Assembly (NCBI GenBank): GCA_019633985.1
Contig: JAHQWE010000001.1
Coordinates: 1-64,000, forward strand
Length of the DNA stretch: 64,000 nucleotides
Direction: 5' to 3'
Source of the DNA: Acidiferrobacterales bacterium
GTDB lineage: Bacteria; Pseudomonadota; Gammaproteobacteria; Arenicellales; Poriferihabitantaceae
The translations under genes were made by a program, and so were the position numbers. The notes under the pieces were generated by a model. The model worked only from the letters and a program-made list of their open reading frames with translations, was not told where the DNA came from and made no database searches. Positions 19,501-28,189 of the stretch are shown here, one piece after another (position 1 is the stretch's first letter; every line of letters starts with the position of its first letter).

Positions 19501-19679
19501 GGCAGGCAAGCTACATAGCAGAAAGAATGAAGCAGGAAAGGGTGTTAATCAGCACCGACGGGCCACACAATAATGTGCTCAAAATCAAGCCTCCTATGGT
19601 TTTTACTGGTCAAGACGCTGATATCCTCACGGACAAACTCGAAATGATTTTGTCGGAAAAATGGGCGCAGCCTAACTGA
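16575..19679 (+). CDS. APH kinase - M23 domain - class III aminotransferase fusion
   Basis: About 1034 residues from a GTG 10 nt after betA; the exact start is uncertain (a TTG at 16497 would overlap betA). Part one is an aminoglycoside-phosphotransferase-type kinase with HNDANDNN (His225 and following) and GLIDFGDM. Part two is a peptidase M23 (LytM) fold with zinc ligands intact in HLGID (17958) and HVHF (18243). Part three is a class III aminotransferase with [18 protein letters not shown] and the PLP lysine in TFGKPAGNG (about Lys872). In animals, APH-type hydroxylysine kinase works with a class III-fold phospho-lyase, and ethanolamine phosphate has a similar lyase. I infer the same pairing here: phosphorylate an amino alcohol, then eliminate phosphate. 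No signal peptide is seen, so the M23 part is probably cytoplasmic and its role is unclear. Confidence 0.85.
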   Translation: MSRNKSDRAPSGYSDLLETPQCVLPEFELQEVHEILRQKYDINASLMRLNGERDLNFLVDNVSGDTNRYVLKISNQEESSALLEFQGKVMERLAASDGIESIRPHLSNRGRSLECITSKNDSLHFCRMTTYLEGDLFSSISPRSTELLGSLGSTVAKFGLCVADLDATPLERPLLWRMEQALLVTDGMGSLIATKNHKDLVSRTRALFVQDVLPLVDHLPRGIIHNDANDNNIVVKDAAPWLQTVKGLIDFGDMVYGWKVTDLAVACAYAMLKESQPLDVAVQIIKGYHEVSPLHEEELAALFPLILMRLAMSVCNSARQKRVEPDNQYLSISERPAWEMLERLSLLSPRYAHYLFRGGCGLSPVPHSNHVASWLKGQSHYSPVCSLPDSVDEMLLLDTSVSSPYLENYREGEYDVLKMQRSLERALEDTGALVGIGRYNEYRLIYQSEDFNDATGHRRTLHLGIDIFQPAGSPVYCPLGAEVFSIADHGAAFDYGGTVILKHSFYTGDHQEFEFYTLYGHLSFQSTRHLKIGQKVYAGEILGQMGTPEENGNWPPHVHFQIVTDMLDEANTFVGVGSHAHRDLWRALCLNPNLILRLPDRFLNQPLSDQATEPKALHENRIRCIPDTLSLSYRQPISVSRGVGQYLYDFAGTQFLDAVNNVPHVGHCHPYVVKAEKAAAGVLNTNTRYLYRGLGDYAERLLKNSPKNMGKVFLVNSGSEANDLALRMARCHTRRSDMVVLEHGYHGNLSSLIDVSSYKHDGPGGNGPPDWVHTLEAPGVYGASSNAHTVHSLFEEDPLLGRLAGFICEAIPGCGGQLVLPDGYLELVYSYVRASGGICIADEVQTGFGRVGSHFWAFELQGVEPDIITFGKPAGNGHPLGGVITTNAIAESFTNGMEYFNTFGGNPVSCAIGNAVLDVLELENLQQHALCTGNHLMSNLESLAKTYSLVGEVRGSGLFVGVELVQNLHTSEPAARQASYIAERMKQERVLISTDGPHNNVLKIKPPMVFTGQDADILTDKLEMILSEKWAQPN

Positions 19680-19720
19680 TTGGTGTAGCGGTATAGACGG
19701 TGCCAATTAACGGGACCATT

Positions 19721-19748
19721 AAAAAACCCGCCAGCAGGCGGGTTCTTT
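19721..19748. terminator. Bidirectional terminator
   Basis: The stem AACCCGCC / GGCGGGTT with loop AGCA is flanked by A6 on the left and TTCTTT on the right. It lies between the convergent aminotransferase fusion and the 207-residue hypothetical gene and could serve both. Confidence 0.85.
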
Positions 19749-19773
19749 AGAAACTAGCTATTGTGACTATCAC

Positions 19774-20397
19774 CTAGAGTTCAAACTGCTCTGAGTAAAG
19801 GTTATTACTGATCTTCGTGTTCAGTTGTGCAAGGCTATGAATCACATCCCGGTGTTGCCGGTTAATTGTCGCCATGACTTTCTTGCGCTGCATAGCGAGG
19901 TTTTGTTGATATTCGCCAGTGGCGTCCATCGCGCGGTTTGCTGCTCCAGGGACCATTGCTTGTTGTACCGCATTGTTCATCATGCCAGCGTTTTGTTTCA
20001 TCTCCACCAAGTGGCGGCTGTTTTCATTGAGCACAGGCAGAGTGGTGGTAATAAACTTGTAACTGTTCTTGCGAATATCATTACAAATCATTTCTAGTCG
20101 ATTTGCTAAAATGTCATCCTGAACAGAAGACAAACAACGCGACAGTTGGATTTTTACATCGAGGTAAAGCTCGGTATCTTCCAGGGATAGATGTTCCAGA
20201 TCTTCTTCGCTCACATAGCCAAGAGATGATCCGAGGAAAACGTGACGTAAAAACTGACTCCATTTCTCAATCGACGCATTAAGCGTTTCGAGATCTTTCG
20301 ATTTCACCGGGTACCCGGCTGTGTGATGTGAATTCACACCATATACGGCTTTGTTTGTAACTTCGGACCAAGTAAAAGCTCTGTCTTTCACGCCCAT
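19774..20397 (-). CDS. Hypothetical protein, largely helical
   Basis: A protein of 207 residues that I do not recognise. No signal peptide or membrane segment is visible. The sequence is mostly predicted helix, with a Met/Gln/Asn-rich middle (MKQNAGMMNNAVQQAMV) and a basic helix near the C-terminus (LAMQRKKVMATINRQHR). It is a solo gene with a terminator at its 3' side and a long AT-rich region upstream. Confidence 0.6.
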   Translation of the reverse strand: MGVKDRAFTWSEVTNKAVYGVNSHHTAGYPVKSKDLETLNASIEKWSQFLRHVFLGSSLGYVSEEDLEHLSLEDTELYLDVKIQLSRCLSSVQDDILANRLEMICNDIRKNSYKFITTTLPVLNENSRHLVEMKQNAGMMNNAVQQAMVPGAANRAMDATGEYQQNLAMQRKKVMATINRQHRDVIHSLAQLNTKISNNLYSEQFEL

Positions 20398-20838
20398 TTT
20401 GATGACCTCTTTACCCTATCAAAAAACGATATTCGTATTAATAATTACCTGCTAAGCGATCCCAAAACAGATTTCCCGTAGTAAATATTTTTTCCATATA
20501 CGGAACCACTTATGTCCCATCAATATTATCCAAACGAGGGTGTTTCAACAAGCAAATAAAGCGTGAAAATTCACATTTTTTACACGGGCTTACACTTTTT
20601 TTTCTTTTAGAAACAGCATATTACCGCTTATCTGCAAATGAACACCGTCTATCAAATTGTGTCAAAATAGGAGGTAAAGCACCCTTGTGGAATTGCTCAT
20701 TTGGATTCCGCTGATCATTGCAACTTTTGGCCGTAAACGCTGTCGATTCTTGCATATCAGATTGACTGAAAACGCATTTTAATCAGGCAGTTTGGCGACC
20801 ACAAATACCTTTATACCCATGCAACAAAGAGACTCAAT
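20398..20838. other. AT-rich intergenic region without a recognised gene
   Basis: These 441 bases lie between the divergent hypothetical gene and the DUF302 gene. They are AT-rich with several T and A tracts, for example near 20595-20611. I see no tRNA, no convincing ORF and no clean promoter pair. TTGACT at 20762 is a possible -35 box but lacks a well-spaced -10. Confidence 0.5.
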
Positions 20839-21315
20839 ATGAATAACAAAAACACCCTCGTTTCCATTCTTATTTCTTCATTTCTAGCGGTTTTTTCTGC
20901 AAGTTCTGCCGCCGAGCAATCACCTGACGGTATCACCGCTCAAGAGAGCAATGCGGATGTTGCGACGACGGTGGAGAGATTAACCACAGCACTAGAAGCA
21001 AAAGGAATGAAAGTATTTGCCGTTGTTGACCACGCTGCTGGAGCACAATCGGTTGATGCTGAACTGCGACCAACCACTGTTGTAATATTTGGTAATCCCA
21101 AAGTAGGTACCGGAATGATGAAATGCGCACAATCGGTAGGTATCGATTTACCAATGAAAGCGCTCATCTGGGAGGCCGAAGATGGCAAAGTATGGCTAGG
21201 CTACAACGCACCTGACTATCTGGCAAAACGCCATGGCATGAAAGGTTGTGATGGGTTGCTCGAAAAAGTGTCTGGGGCTCTTGCTAATTTTGCAAAGGCC
21301 GCCACTACTGGCTAG
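20839..21315 (+). CDS. DUF302 domain periplasmic protein
   Basis: A protein of 158 residues with a cleavable signal peptide (core ILISSFLAVFSASSAA) and a DUF302 domain. The domain signature is clear in LRPTTVVIFGNPKVG, LPMKALIWE and VWLGYN. The biochemical role of this family is not established. It is a single gene, convergent with the PhnD-like gene. Confidence 0.85.
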   Translation: MNNKNTLVSILISSFLAVFSASSAAEQSPDGITAQESNADVATTVERLTTALEAKGMKVFAVVDHAAGAQSVDAELRPTTVVIFGNPKVGTGMMKCAQSVGIDLPMKALIWEAEDGKVWLGYNAPDYLAKRHGMKGCDGLLEKVSGALANFAKAATTG

Positions 21316-21374
21316 GGCTTGGCCGTTGCAGACTGACTGAGCTTTTTTTGGATCGGCAGGAATCCTGAGGAGAA

Positions 21375-22220
21375 CTATCTCAACTCAGGATACCCAGCCG
21401 TGACAGCCTTATTCTCCAGTTCAAGCATTGGCAGGTAAGCTTGCTCATCTACGATCTTGAACCCTGTCAGTTTGAATGCAGCGCCATGCTGGTCGGAAAA
21501 CGATTTCGCGGCATGGTTCAAAAACTGAGTCACTTCCGCGGGATCTATAGTTGAGTTTCTGTGCTGAACAAATGGCAGCCCCACTGTCACTGCAGACTGA
21601 TCGAAAATTTCAATGTGATCTAGTAGCTTTGGTGATTTCACACTCGCAAAATAGAAACTCACGGCATCAATCGCCGCGATATCGGCTCTGCCCTCTGCAA
21701 CATCGCAGATACTCTGGAAATGGGAACCAGTAACCGTAACTTCCCTAAAAAATTTCGAGTTCCCCGCCAATTGGCTGATCGCATACCGCAGTACATTCAT
21801 TCCACTATTTGATTCCCATCCGTTGATGGCCACCCGGCTTTGGTAGAAATGTTCCAAGTGCCGATTGGGAGACCGTTTGTGCCGAATGAACCAGCTTCGA
21901 TAGCTGATGTCGTCGCAGCCGTCTATATCAAACAACGGTATACATACAGGAAGATGACTATCTCTCCATTTTTTCAAGTAGGGATATCCGCAGGTATGAC
22001 TGAGCAGGGCTTTCTCTGAAAAGTAGAGCGCGTTCGATGGTGAAAAATTCAGTTCGATTTCACAAAAAGTGTTGTCTACCGAATGCTGTGAAACTCGATG
22101 ACACTGTCCGGCGTGCTGAAAGAATTTTGTCCACGCTTTCCGCAAGAAAGGTGTAAAGGCATACATACCGCAGCCGATTATCGAATCAGACTTTGGACCT
22201 TGGTTAATGGATTTGCTCAT
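21375..22220 (-). CDS. PhnD-like solute-binding protein without signal peptide
   Basis: A protein of 281 residues resembling substrate-binding proteins of the phosphate/phosphonate (PhnD) group. The segment GSHFQSICDVAEGRADIAAIDAVSF corresponds to the typical 'A-V-x-x-G-x-A-D-x-x-A-I-D' part that lines the ligand pocket. The N-terminus has no signal peptide or lipobox, and no ABC permease or ATPase gene is adjacent, so it may bind a ligand in the cytoplasm or near the membrane. It overlaps the desaturase gene by 4 nt (ATGA), so the two are translationally coupled. Confidence 0.7.
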   Translation of the reverse strand: MSKSINQGPKSDSIIGCGMYAFTPFLRKAWTKFFQHAGQCHRVSQHSVDNTFCEIELNFSPSNALYFSEKALLSHTCGYPYLKKWRDSHLPVCIPLFDIDGCDDISYRSWFIRHKRSPNRHLEHFYQSRVAINGWESNSGMNVLRYAISQLAGNSKFFREVTVTGSHFQSICDVAEGRADIAAIDAVSFYFASVKSPKLLDHIEIFDQSAVTVGLPFVQHRNSTIDPAEVTQFLNHAAKSFSDQHGAAFKLTGFKIVDEQAYLPMLELENKAVTAGYPELR

Positions 22221-23131
22221 GAACTACCGCGGTCGGGCGCACCCGGATGAACAGGAGAGTGTATCGGTCTGAAAAGATACGTTAGCCAGCTAAAATATCC
22301 TGAGAAATAAAAGTGATCGTTTTTTCTGAGGATATCTAGCTGATTCACTTCAAATGCTTTCGGGATCTGATACCAGGGGAGCCGGGGACACTGGTGGTGA
22401 AGCGCATGATAGTTATTACCCAGATACATGAGTCGAAAAAACCAGTTGCTTTTTACCACCACAATTCGATGTTCAGGGTGCCGGGCAGGACGATGTTCGA
22501 AAAACGCTCTGAAGGCGATGATGAGGTGAGCAACCCAGGTACAAAGCAAATACCACTCCAGCGGCATTTTGTCCAACACAACGATTGCAGAGCACAGGAG
22601 GCTTAGCAGCGAAAAGTGCAGTAACCATAAACTACGTTGGGTTTGGTTGCCTTTTACCAGATCTCTCGCAAAAAAGCGGGATACCTGCACCAGTGTGTTG
22701 GGTAATGAAAGCAACATCCGACCCGTCAACGTCATATTTATCCAGGCATAAGCTCTGGCAACACGGCATTTCCCCTGCCATTTTTGCGGACAGCAAAAGA
22801 AGCTTTCAGGATCGACGCCGGGAATGGTCAGGTTTTCATCGTTATGATGTTTAAGATGCGTTTCCTTGAACAGGTGAATCGGATAGAACATCGTGAGCGG
22901 AATCAGGCCTAACGCCATATTAATACGATCAGAGCGGGTTGGGTGACCGTGAATTAACTCGTGGGTGATCGAACTATGAAGAGCCAGAGTCAAAGACATG
23001 CCGATAACGGATAACACAGGAAATGCTGTGAATCCCATAAGGCAAACAAGCCACATTGCGTAGCTGACAATTAGCAGACCAATCGTTGGCCATTCAATTT
23101 GGAATTCATCTATCTTTTTACGTATCTTCAC
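22217..23131 (-). CDS. Membrane fatty acid desaturase-like di-iron protein
   Basis: A protein of 304 residues with several hydrophobic spans and the three histidine boxes of the membrane desaturase/hydroxylase superfamily: HELIHG, HLKHH and HALHH. These His residues bind two irons and use oxygen to desaturate or hydroxylate a lipid or lipid-like substrate. It is coupled to a PhnD-like binding protein and divergent from an mttB-like operon across a region with a perfect palindrome. This context suggests a role in handling a small methylated or phosphonated compound or a head group rather than general fatty acid desaturation, but that is inference. Confidence 0.8.
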   Translation of the reverse strand: MKIRKKIDEFQIEWPTIGLLIVSYAMWLVCLMGFTAFPVLSVIGMSLTLALHSSITHELIHGHPTRSDRINMALGLIPLTMFYPIHLFKETHLKHHNDENLTIPGVDPESFFCCPQKWQGKCRVARAYAWINMTLTGRMLLSLPNTLVQVSRFFARDLVKGNQTQRSLWLLHFSLLSLLCSAIVVLDKMPLEWYLLCTWVAHLIIAFRAFFEHRPARHPEHRIVVVKSNWFFRLMYLGNNYHALHHQCPRLPWYQIPKAFEVNQLDILRKNDHFYFSGYFSWLTYLFRPIHSPVHPGAPDRGSS

Positions 23132-23239
23132 CAGACGCTCTTATTACTGAACCTTAACAAAGAGTCTGCAATCAGCGACAGTAAATCGGCAAGGCGGGAT
23201 TTATCACACTGGTTCGAGAATTGTGAACAAAATGCAATT

Positions 23240-23261
23240 ATTGTTTATATATATAAACAAT
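23240..23261. promoter_or_regulatory. Perfect 22-bp palindrome, candidate operator
   Basis: The half-site ATTGTTTATAT is followed directly by its exact reverse complement. The site lies between the divergent desaturase gene (start 23131) and mttB-like gene (start 23318). A dimeric HTH regulator could bind it, and the XRE regulator in the same operon is the obvious candidate. The binding is inferred. Confidence 0.6.
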
Positions 23262-23317
23262 TGTGTTTTTGAAAATCAAAATGTATTAAGTTCTTCATTT
23301 TAAGCACAGAGATAACA

Positions 23318-24838
23318 ATGGGTAGAAGAAATCGGCGTATGAAGGAGCCAGCTTCCAGTGCATTGGAGCAACTACCTGTCAGACAACTTAAGAATCCATT
23401 CCCCCCGATTGAGGTAATGACCCCGGAAGCGTTGGAGGCAGTGCACGATGGTTCCATGCGTTTGTTGGAGCAAACCGGTCTGCAGATCGTCAATGATCGT
23501 GCAAGAGAGTTAATGGTGGCAAAGGGAGCCACGATAGATAAGAGTTCTGGCTACGTCTGTATGGAAAGAGGTATGGTCATGGAGCTGATTTCCAAGGTTC
23601 CTTCGGAGTTCACACTTCACGCACGTAATGCTGTTTATAACAGCGTTTACGGCGGCAATCACATCAACTTCGCGACCGTTGCCAGCCCACCGAATGCATC
23701 TGATTTGGATTACGGACGACGGAGTGGAAATTTCGAAGATTATTGCCGCTTTTTAAAGCTGGGTCAGACGTTCAACGTCATCAGTCTTTTTTCGGGATAT
23801 CCGGTAGAACCGACAGACCTTCCGGCCCATACCAGGCACCTGGATGCCTACCTGGCGTTTGCCACACTCACAGAAAAACCCTGGCATTGCTATAGCCTCG
23901 GAAATGGCAAGGTCGAGGACGCTCTGGAGATGATTAAAATCGCGCGGCAAATCGATGATGAACAATTAAAGTCAGAGCCGAGTATCACCACTGTCGTCAA
24001 CACGAACTCTCCGCTGAAAGTGGACCAACCCATGCTCGATGGGCTGATGCTGATGGCAGAGTATCGTCAGCCAGTAGTGGTCACACCTTTCACCCTTGCT
24101 GGTGCGATGTGTCCGGTGACATTGGGTGGCGCATTGGCGCAACAAAATGCAGAAGCCCTCGGGGTGATTGCGATTACACAAATGGTGAACCCCGGTTCGC
24201 CCGCGATGTATGGTGGTTTTACTTCCAACGTTGATATGAAAACCGGGGCACCGGCATTTGGCACACCGGAATATGCCCGAGCAGTATTGGCAGGTGGACA
24301 ATTAGCGCGAAAGTACGGCATTCCGTATCGCACATCTAACGTCAACGCATCCAATGCACCCGACGCTCAGTCTGCTTGGGAGTCGGAGATGTCTCTGTGG
24401 AGTGCTGTGATGGCGCATGGCAATCTGGTGAAACACAGCGGTGGCTGGTTAGAGGGTGGTCTGTGCGCTTCGTTTGAGAAATTCATTTTGGATATGGAGA
24501 TGGTGCAGATGATGACAGAGACTTTGAAACCGATTGAGGTCACTGAAGAAGATCTGGCACTGGATGCGATCAAAGAGGTGGGCGCGGGTGGTCACCACTT
24601 TGGTACCAGTCATACGATGTCGCGATATAAGGATGCGTTTTATAAACCCATTGTTTCTGATTGGAGTAACTTTGAAACCTGGCAGGAAACAGGAGAGAAA
24701 ACTGCCGCACAACGTGCGAATACCCTGTTTAAGTCTGTTCTTGATCAATATGAAAAACCCAACATTGATCCAGCAGTGGAGGAAGCACTTCATGCCTATG
24801 TGGATCGACGTCGACCTGAGATAAAGGTGGGCTGGTGA
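23318..24838 (+). CDS. Trimethylamine methyltransferase family protein (non-pyrrolysine MttB-like)
   Basis: A protein of 506 residues of the MttB superfamily, with segments such as MRLLEQTGL, DAYLAFATLTEKPWH, VVTPFTLAGAMCPV, GSPAMYGGF and AGGHHFGTSHTM. The frame contains no internal TAG, so the pyrrolysine of the archaeal enzyme is absent. Such non-pyrrolysine relatives are known to demethylate quaternary amines such as glycine betaine using a corrinoid protein. No corrinoid protein gene is nearby, so the methyl acceptor is unknown. Its stop overlaps the start of the XRE regulator (GTGA, 4 nt). A second copy of the family is at 62066. Confidence 0.85.
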   Translation: MGRRNRRMKEPASSALEQLPVRQLKNPFPPIEVMTPEALEAVHDGSMRLLEQTGLQIVNDRARELMVAKGATIDKSSGYVCMERGMVMELISKVPSEFTLHARNAVYNSVYGGNHINFATVASPPNASDLDYGRRSGNFEDYCRFLKLGQTFNVISLFSGYPVEPTDLPAHTRHLDAYLAFATLTEKPWHCYSLGNGKVEDALEMIKIARQIDDEQLKSEPSITTVVNTNSPLKVDQPMLDGLMLMAEYRQPVVVTPFTLAGAMCPVTLGGALAQQNAEALGVIAITQMVNPGSPAMYGGFTSNVDMKTGAPAFGTPEYARAVLAGGQLARKYGIPYRTSNVNASNAPDAQSAWESEMSLWSAVMAHGNLVKHSGGWLEGGLCASFEKFILDMEMVQMMTETLKPIEVTEEDLALDAIKEVGAGGHHFGTSHTMSRYKDAFYKPIVSDWSNFETWQETGEKTAAQRANTLFKSVLDQYEKPNIDPAVEEALHAYVDRRRPEIKVGW

Positions 24839-25680
24839 GATACCGGGAGCGTGTTGAAGTTTTTCGAGAGCGAATTGGCGAAGTGATCGCCGGGAGTGGG
24901 CTTAACCATTCAAAGTTTGCCGCCTCGATTGGTGTCGATCGGTCTACATTGTCTCAGCTGCTTTCGGATAGCAATCTCCGACTCCCGCGAGCCGATACCA
25001 TCGCATCAATTGCCGAAAAGTATCAGGTTAGTGTGGACTGGCTATTGGGTTTAACAGCACATGGAATACTTGCAGCCGATGTATTGACAGAACCACTTGA
25101 ATTTGAAGATTTCTCTGAATCTTCTGCGAACCAAAAGTTGTTGCAATGGCATCAAGAAGCAAGCAACTACAAAATTAGATATATCCCGGCTACGCTCCCC
25201 GATCTTTGTAAAACGGAAAGTGTCTCTACCTATGAGTTCAAACGCTATGGTCTCGGCAAGACCGATCAAAGTATTCGTGATACCCATGTTTTGTTGATAC
25301 AGCAGCGACGCGAAGAATCTGAAATGGAGGTTTGTCAGTCGATACAGGACATCGAAGGTTTCGCCCTAGGTGAAGGTATTTGGTCTGATCTTTCTCGTGA
25401 ATCACGTCTCGAACAGTTAGAGCATATGCGACATCTTGTCGAAGAGTTGTATCCCCGATTTCGATGGTTCCTGTTTGATAGTCGGAAAATTTACAGCGCA
25501 GCCTTCACGTTGTTTGGTCCGATGCGCGCTGTGATTTTTGTTGGACAGTCCTATCTGGTGTTGAATGGGACCGAGCATATACGATTCTTTTCAAGACGAT
25601 TTGATGAACTCATTCGTAATGCGGTGATACAACCGAATGAAATCGCCAATTATCTAAATAATCTGAAAAAGAAAATCTAA
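24835..25680 (+). CDS. XRE-family transcriptional regulator
   Basis: A protein of 281 residues with an N-terminal helix-turn-helix (LNHSKFAASIGVDRSTLSQL, then SVDWLLGLT) and a large C-terminal domain of about 190 residues that I do not recognise and that may sense a ligand. It begins with GTG overlapping the stop of the mttB-like gene, so translation is coupled. It probably controls this operon through the 22-bp palindrome upstream of the mttB-like gene. Family is certain; target and ligand are inferred. Confidence 0.85.
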   Translation: MRYRERVEVFRERIGEVIAGSGLNHSKFAASIGVDRSTLSQLLSDSNLRLPRADTIASIAEKYQVSVDWLLGLTAHGILAADVLTEPLEFEDFSESSANQKLLQWHQEASNYKIRYIPATLPDLCKTESVSTYEFKRYGLGKTDQSIRDTHVLLIQQRREESEMEVCQSIQDIEGFALGEGIWSDLSRESRLEQLEHMRHLVEELYPRFRWFLFDSRKIYSAAFTLFGPMRAVIFVGQSYLVLNGTEHIRFFSRRFDELIRNAVIQPNEIANYLNNLKKKI

Positions 25681-25723
25681 TTACGAATTTGAGTAAACAT
25701 CCAATTTAACAATACATAAAAAT

Positions 25724-28141
25724 ATGAAATCGCATACTCGTGTCGCAATTATTGGCGGTGGCGTTGTTGGTTGCAGCGTTCTATATCATCTGACTCGACT
25801 GGGATGGACTGATATCACGTTGATTGAACGCTCGGAATTGACCTCTGGGTCGACCTGGCATGCTGCGGGCGGTTTCCACACCTTGAACGCAGATACCAAT
25901 ATGGCGGCGCTTCAGGGATACACCATCGAGTTGTATAAGGAACTGGAGAAACAATCAGGCCAAAGCTGTGGCTTGCACCATGTTGGTGGTATTACGCTGG
26001 CTACCACGCAAGATCGTATGGATTTCCTGGTCGCGGAGCGAGCGAAACATCGATATATGGGATTGGACACACACATTGTCGGGCCGAACGAAATTCGCGA
26101 ACTTTCTCCAATTACTAACACGGAGGGCGTTATTGGAGGCCTTTACGATCCTTTGGATGGACACCTTGATCCGTCCGGTACTACCCATGCATACGCGCGA
26201 GCTGCAAAGAATAACGGGGCTGAGATTATTCTGCGTAATCGAGTACTCGCGTTAAATGCACAGTCAGATGGTACTTGGGAGATCGAGACTGAGCAGGGAA
26301 GTATGGTGGCGGAACACGTGGTGAATGCAGCGGGACTGTGGGCGCGAGAAGTCGGTGAGATGGCGGGTGTTTACTTGCCACTTCATCCGATGGAACATCA
26401 ATATCTCGCGACCGATACCATCGAAGAGGTGGTAAATCATGGAAAGGAGCTACCCCATGTGATGGACCCGGAAGGGGAAAGCTATTTACGCCAGGAGCGT
26501 GATGGTCTTGTGATTGGTTTTTACGAGCAGAATTGCGATCCCTGGGCCGTCGATGGAACAAGCTGGGAATTTGGCCATGAGTTGTTACCCGATAATCTGG
26601 AACGCATCGGAGATTCGCTGGCGCAAGCTTATCGGCGCTACCCTGTTCTGGAAAAAGCGGGCATCAAAACGATCATTAACGGCCCATTTACTTTTGCGCC
26701 TGACGGCAATCCGTTGGTGGGCCCGGTGCAGGGATTGAGAAACTACTGGTCGGCTTGCGGCGTCATGGCAGGTTTTAGCCAGGGAGGCGGGGTTGGATTA
26801 ATCCTCGCAGAGTGGATGGTCGAAGGAGAGCCGAGTCGTGATGTATTTGCGATGGACGTTTCTCGTTTTGGTGACTTTCCAACTCGTGCGTTTACGCGCA
26901 TAAAGGTGCGGGAGAACTATCAACGACGGTTTTCTGTTTCTTATCCGAATGAAGAACTTCCCGCAGCACGACCCTACAATACCACGCCAATGTACGGGGT
27001 TTGGCAGCAGCAAAATGCTGTGTTTGGTGTGGGTTACGGTATGGAGCATGTGAATTACTTTGCGCCAGAAGGGGAAGAGCCCTGGGAAATTCCCTCCTTT
27101 AGACGATCGAATGCTTTCCGGACTGTCGCCGAGGAATGTCGCGCGGTGAGAACCGCGGTCGGTATCAACGAAGTACATAATTTCAGTAAATTCGAAGTCA
27201 CTGGCAATCAGGCTGAAGAGTGGCTGGATATGGTAATGGCGGGTCGGATTCCCGAACCTGGAAGATTAACGCTTTGCCCGATGCTCAGTCACAAAGGGAG
27301 ATTGATCGGGGATTTTACGGTTACCAAACTATCCGATAGACGTTTTCAGCTCAATGCTTCCTACGGATCCCAGAACTACCATCTGAGGTGGTTTGAGCAA
27401 AACCTTCCAGAATCAGGAGTCTCGATTCGAAATATCTCTGACGAACGTGTAGGTTTTCAGATTGCGGGCCCCCGGGCCCGCGATGTGTTGGATGAAGTTG
27501 CGCGCGGGGATGTATCCAGCTCGGCGTTTCCATTTCTGTCTGTGAAGGAAATGCAAATTGGACAGTGTGAGGCGTTGGTTCAACGAGTGTCATACACCGG
27601 AGATTTGGGTTATGAGATTTATGTTCCGCTAAAGCACCAGGTTGCTCTATACCAGGTACTCAGCGCTGCGGGTGAAAAATACGGGATGAGGCCGTTTGGG
27701 ATGAGGGCGATGATGAGTCTGCGGTTGGAAAAGTCGTTTGGTTCCTGGTTATCAGAATACAAACCGGATTACACCCCAATGGAGACGGGTTTGGATCGGT
27801 TCATTGCTTACAAAAAGCACGCAGACTTCATCGGTAAAAAAGCGGCTATTGCTGAAAAAGAGAAGGGCGTGAAGCGAAAACTCTGCACTTTTGTAGTAGA
27901 GGCAAATACTGCTGATGTTGTCGCCGACGAACCAATTTGGGTAGGCAAAGAAGTGGTGGGATTTGTGACCTCAGGAGGTTATGCGCACTACTCACAGAAG
28001 AGTGTCGCCATTGGTTTTTTGCCTGTAGAGTTGATTACGCAAGACAGGGAGGTAGAAATAGAAATCCTCGGGGAACGGCGCAAAGCAGTGATGATTTCGC
28101 AAGCACTATTCGATCCAAAATCAGAGCGGATGAGAGGCTAA
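25724..28141 (+). CDS. Dimethylglycine/sarcosine dehydrogenase-like FAD-GcvT protein
   Basis: A protein of 805 residues. The N-terminal DAO domain has the FAD-binding GGGVVGCSVLYHL at about residues 10-22 and the motif TSGSTWHAAGG, whose His carries covalent FAD in dimethylglycine and sarcosine dehydrogenases. A central domain (about 400-450) is followed by a C-terminal GcvT-type folate domain (YTGDLGYEIYVP, FGMRAMMSLRLEKSFGSW). The expected reaction is oxidative N-demethylation of a methylamine, with the one-carbon unit passed to tetrahydrofolate. It is the third gene of the mttB-like/XRE operon (43 nt after the regulator), which fits stepwise demethylation of a betaine-type compound. The exact substrate is not set by sequence. 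Confidence 0.85.
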   Translation: MKSHTRVAIIGGGVVGCSVLYHLTRLGWTDITLIERSELTSGSTWHAAGGFHTLNADTNMAALQGYTIELYKELEKQSGQSCGLHHVGGITLATTQDRMDFLVAERAKHRYMGLDTHIVGPNEIRELSPITNTEGVIGGLYDPLDGHLDPSGTTHAYARAAKNNGAEIILRNRVLALNAQSDGTWEIETEQGSMVAEHVVNAAGLWAREVGEMAGVYLPLHPMEHQYLATDTIEEVVNHGKELPHVMDPEGESYLRQERDGLVIGFYEQNCDPWAVDGTSWEFGHELLPDNLERIGDSLAQAYRRYPVLEKAGIKTIINGPFTFAPDGNPLVGPVQGLRNYWSACGVMAGFSQGGGVGLILAEWMVEGEPSRDVFAMDVSRFGDFPTRAFTRIKVRENYQRRFSVSYPNEELPAARPYNTTPMYGVWQQQNAVFGVGYGMEHVNYFAPEGEEPWEIPSFRRSNAFRTVAEECRAVRTAVGINEVHNFSKFEVTGNQAEEWLDMVMAGRIPEPGRLTLCPMLSHKGRLIGDFTVTKLSDRRFQLNASYGSQNYHLRWFEQNLPESGVSIRNISDERVGFQIAGPRARDVLDEVARGDVSSSAFPFLSVKEMQIGQCEALVQRVSYTGDLGYEIYVPLKHQVALYQVLSAAGEKYGMRPFGMRAMMSLRLEKSFGSWLSEYKPDYTPMETGLDRFIAYKKHADFIGKKAAIAEKEKGVKRKLCTFVVEANTADVVADEPIWVGKEVVGFVTSGGYAHYSQKSVAIGFLPVELITQDREVEIEILGERRKAVMISQALFDPKSERMRG

Positions 28142-28189
28142 CACTATTGCGTTTTGCAAGTGTTTGACATCGCCGAAGCGCCGCGGAGA

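Noticed and set aside
23318-24838. Pyrrolysine-containing trimethylamine methyltransferase.
   Set aside because: No in-frame TAG occurs in this gene or in the one at 62066, so both belong to the non-pyrrolysine branch.
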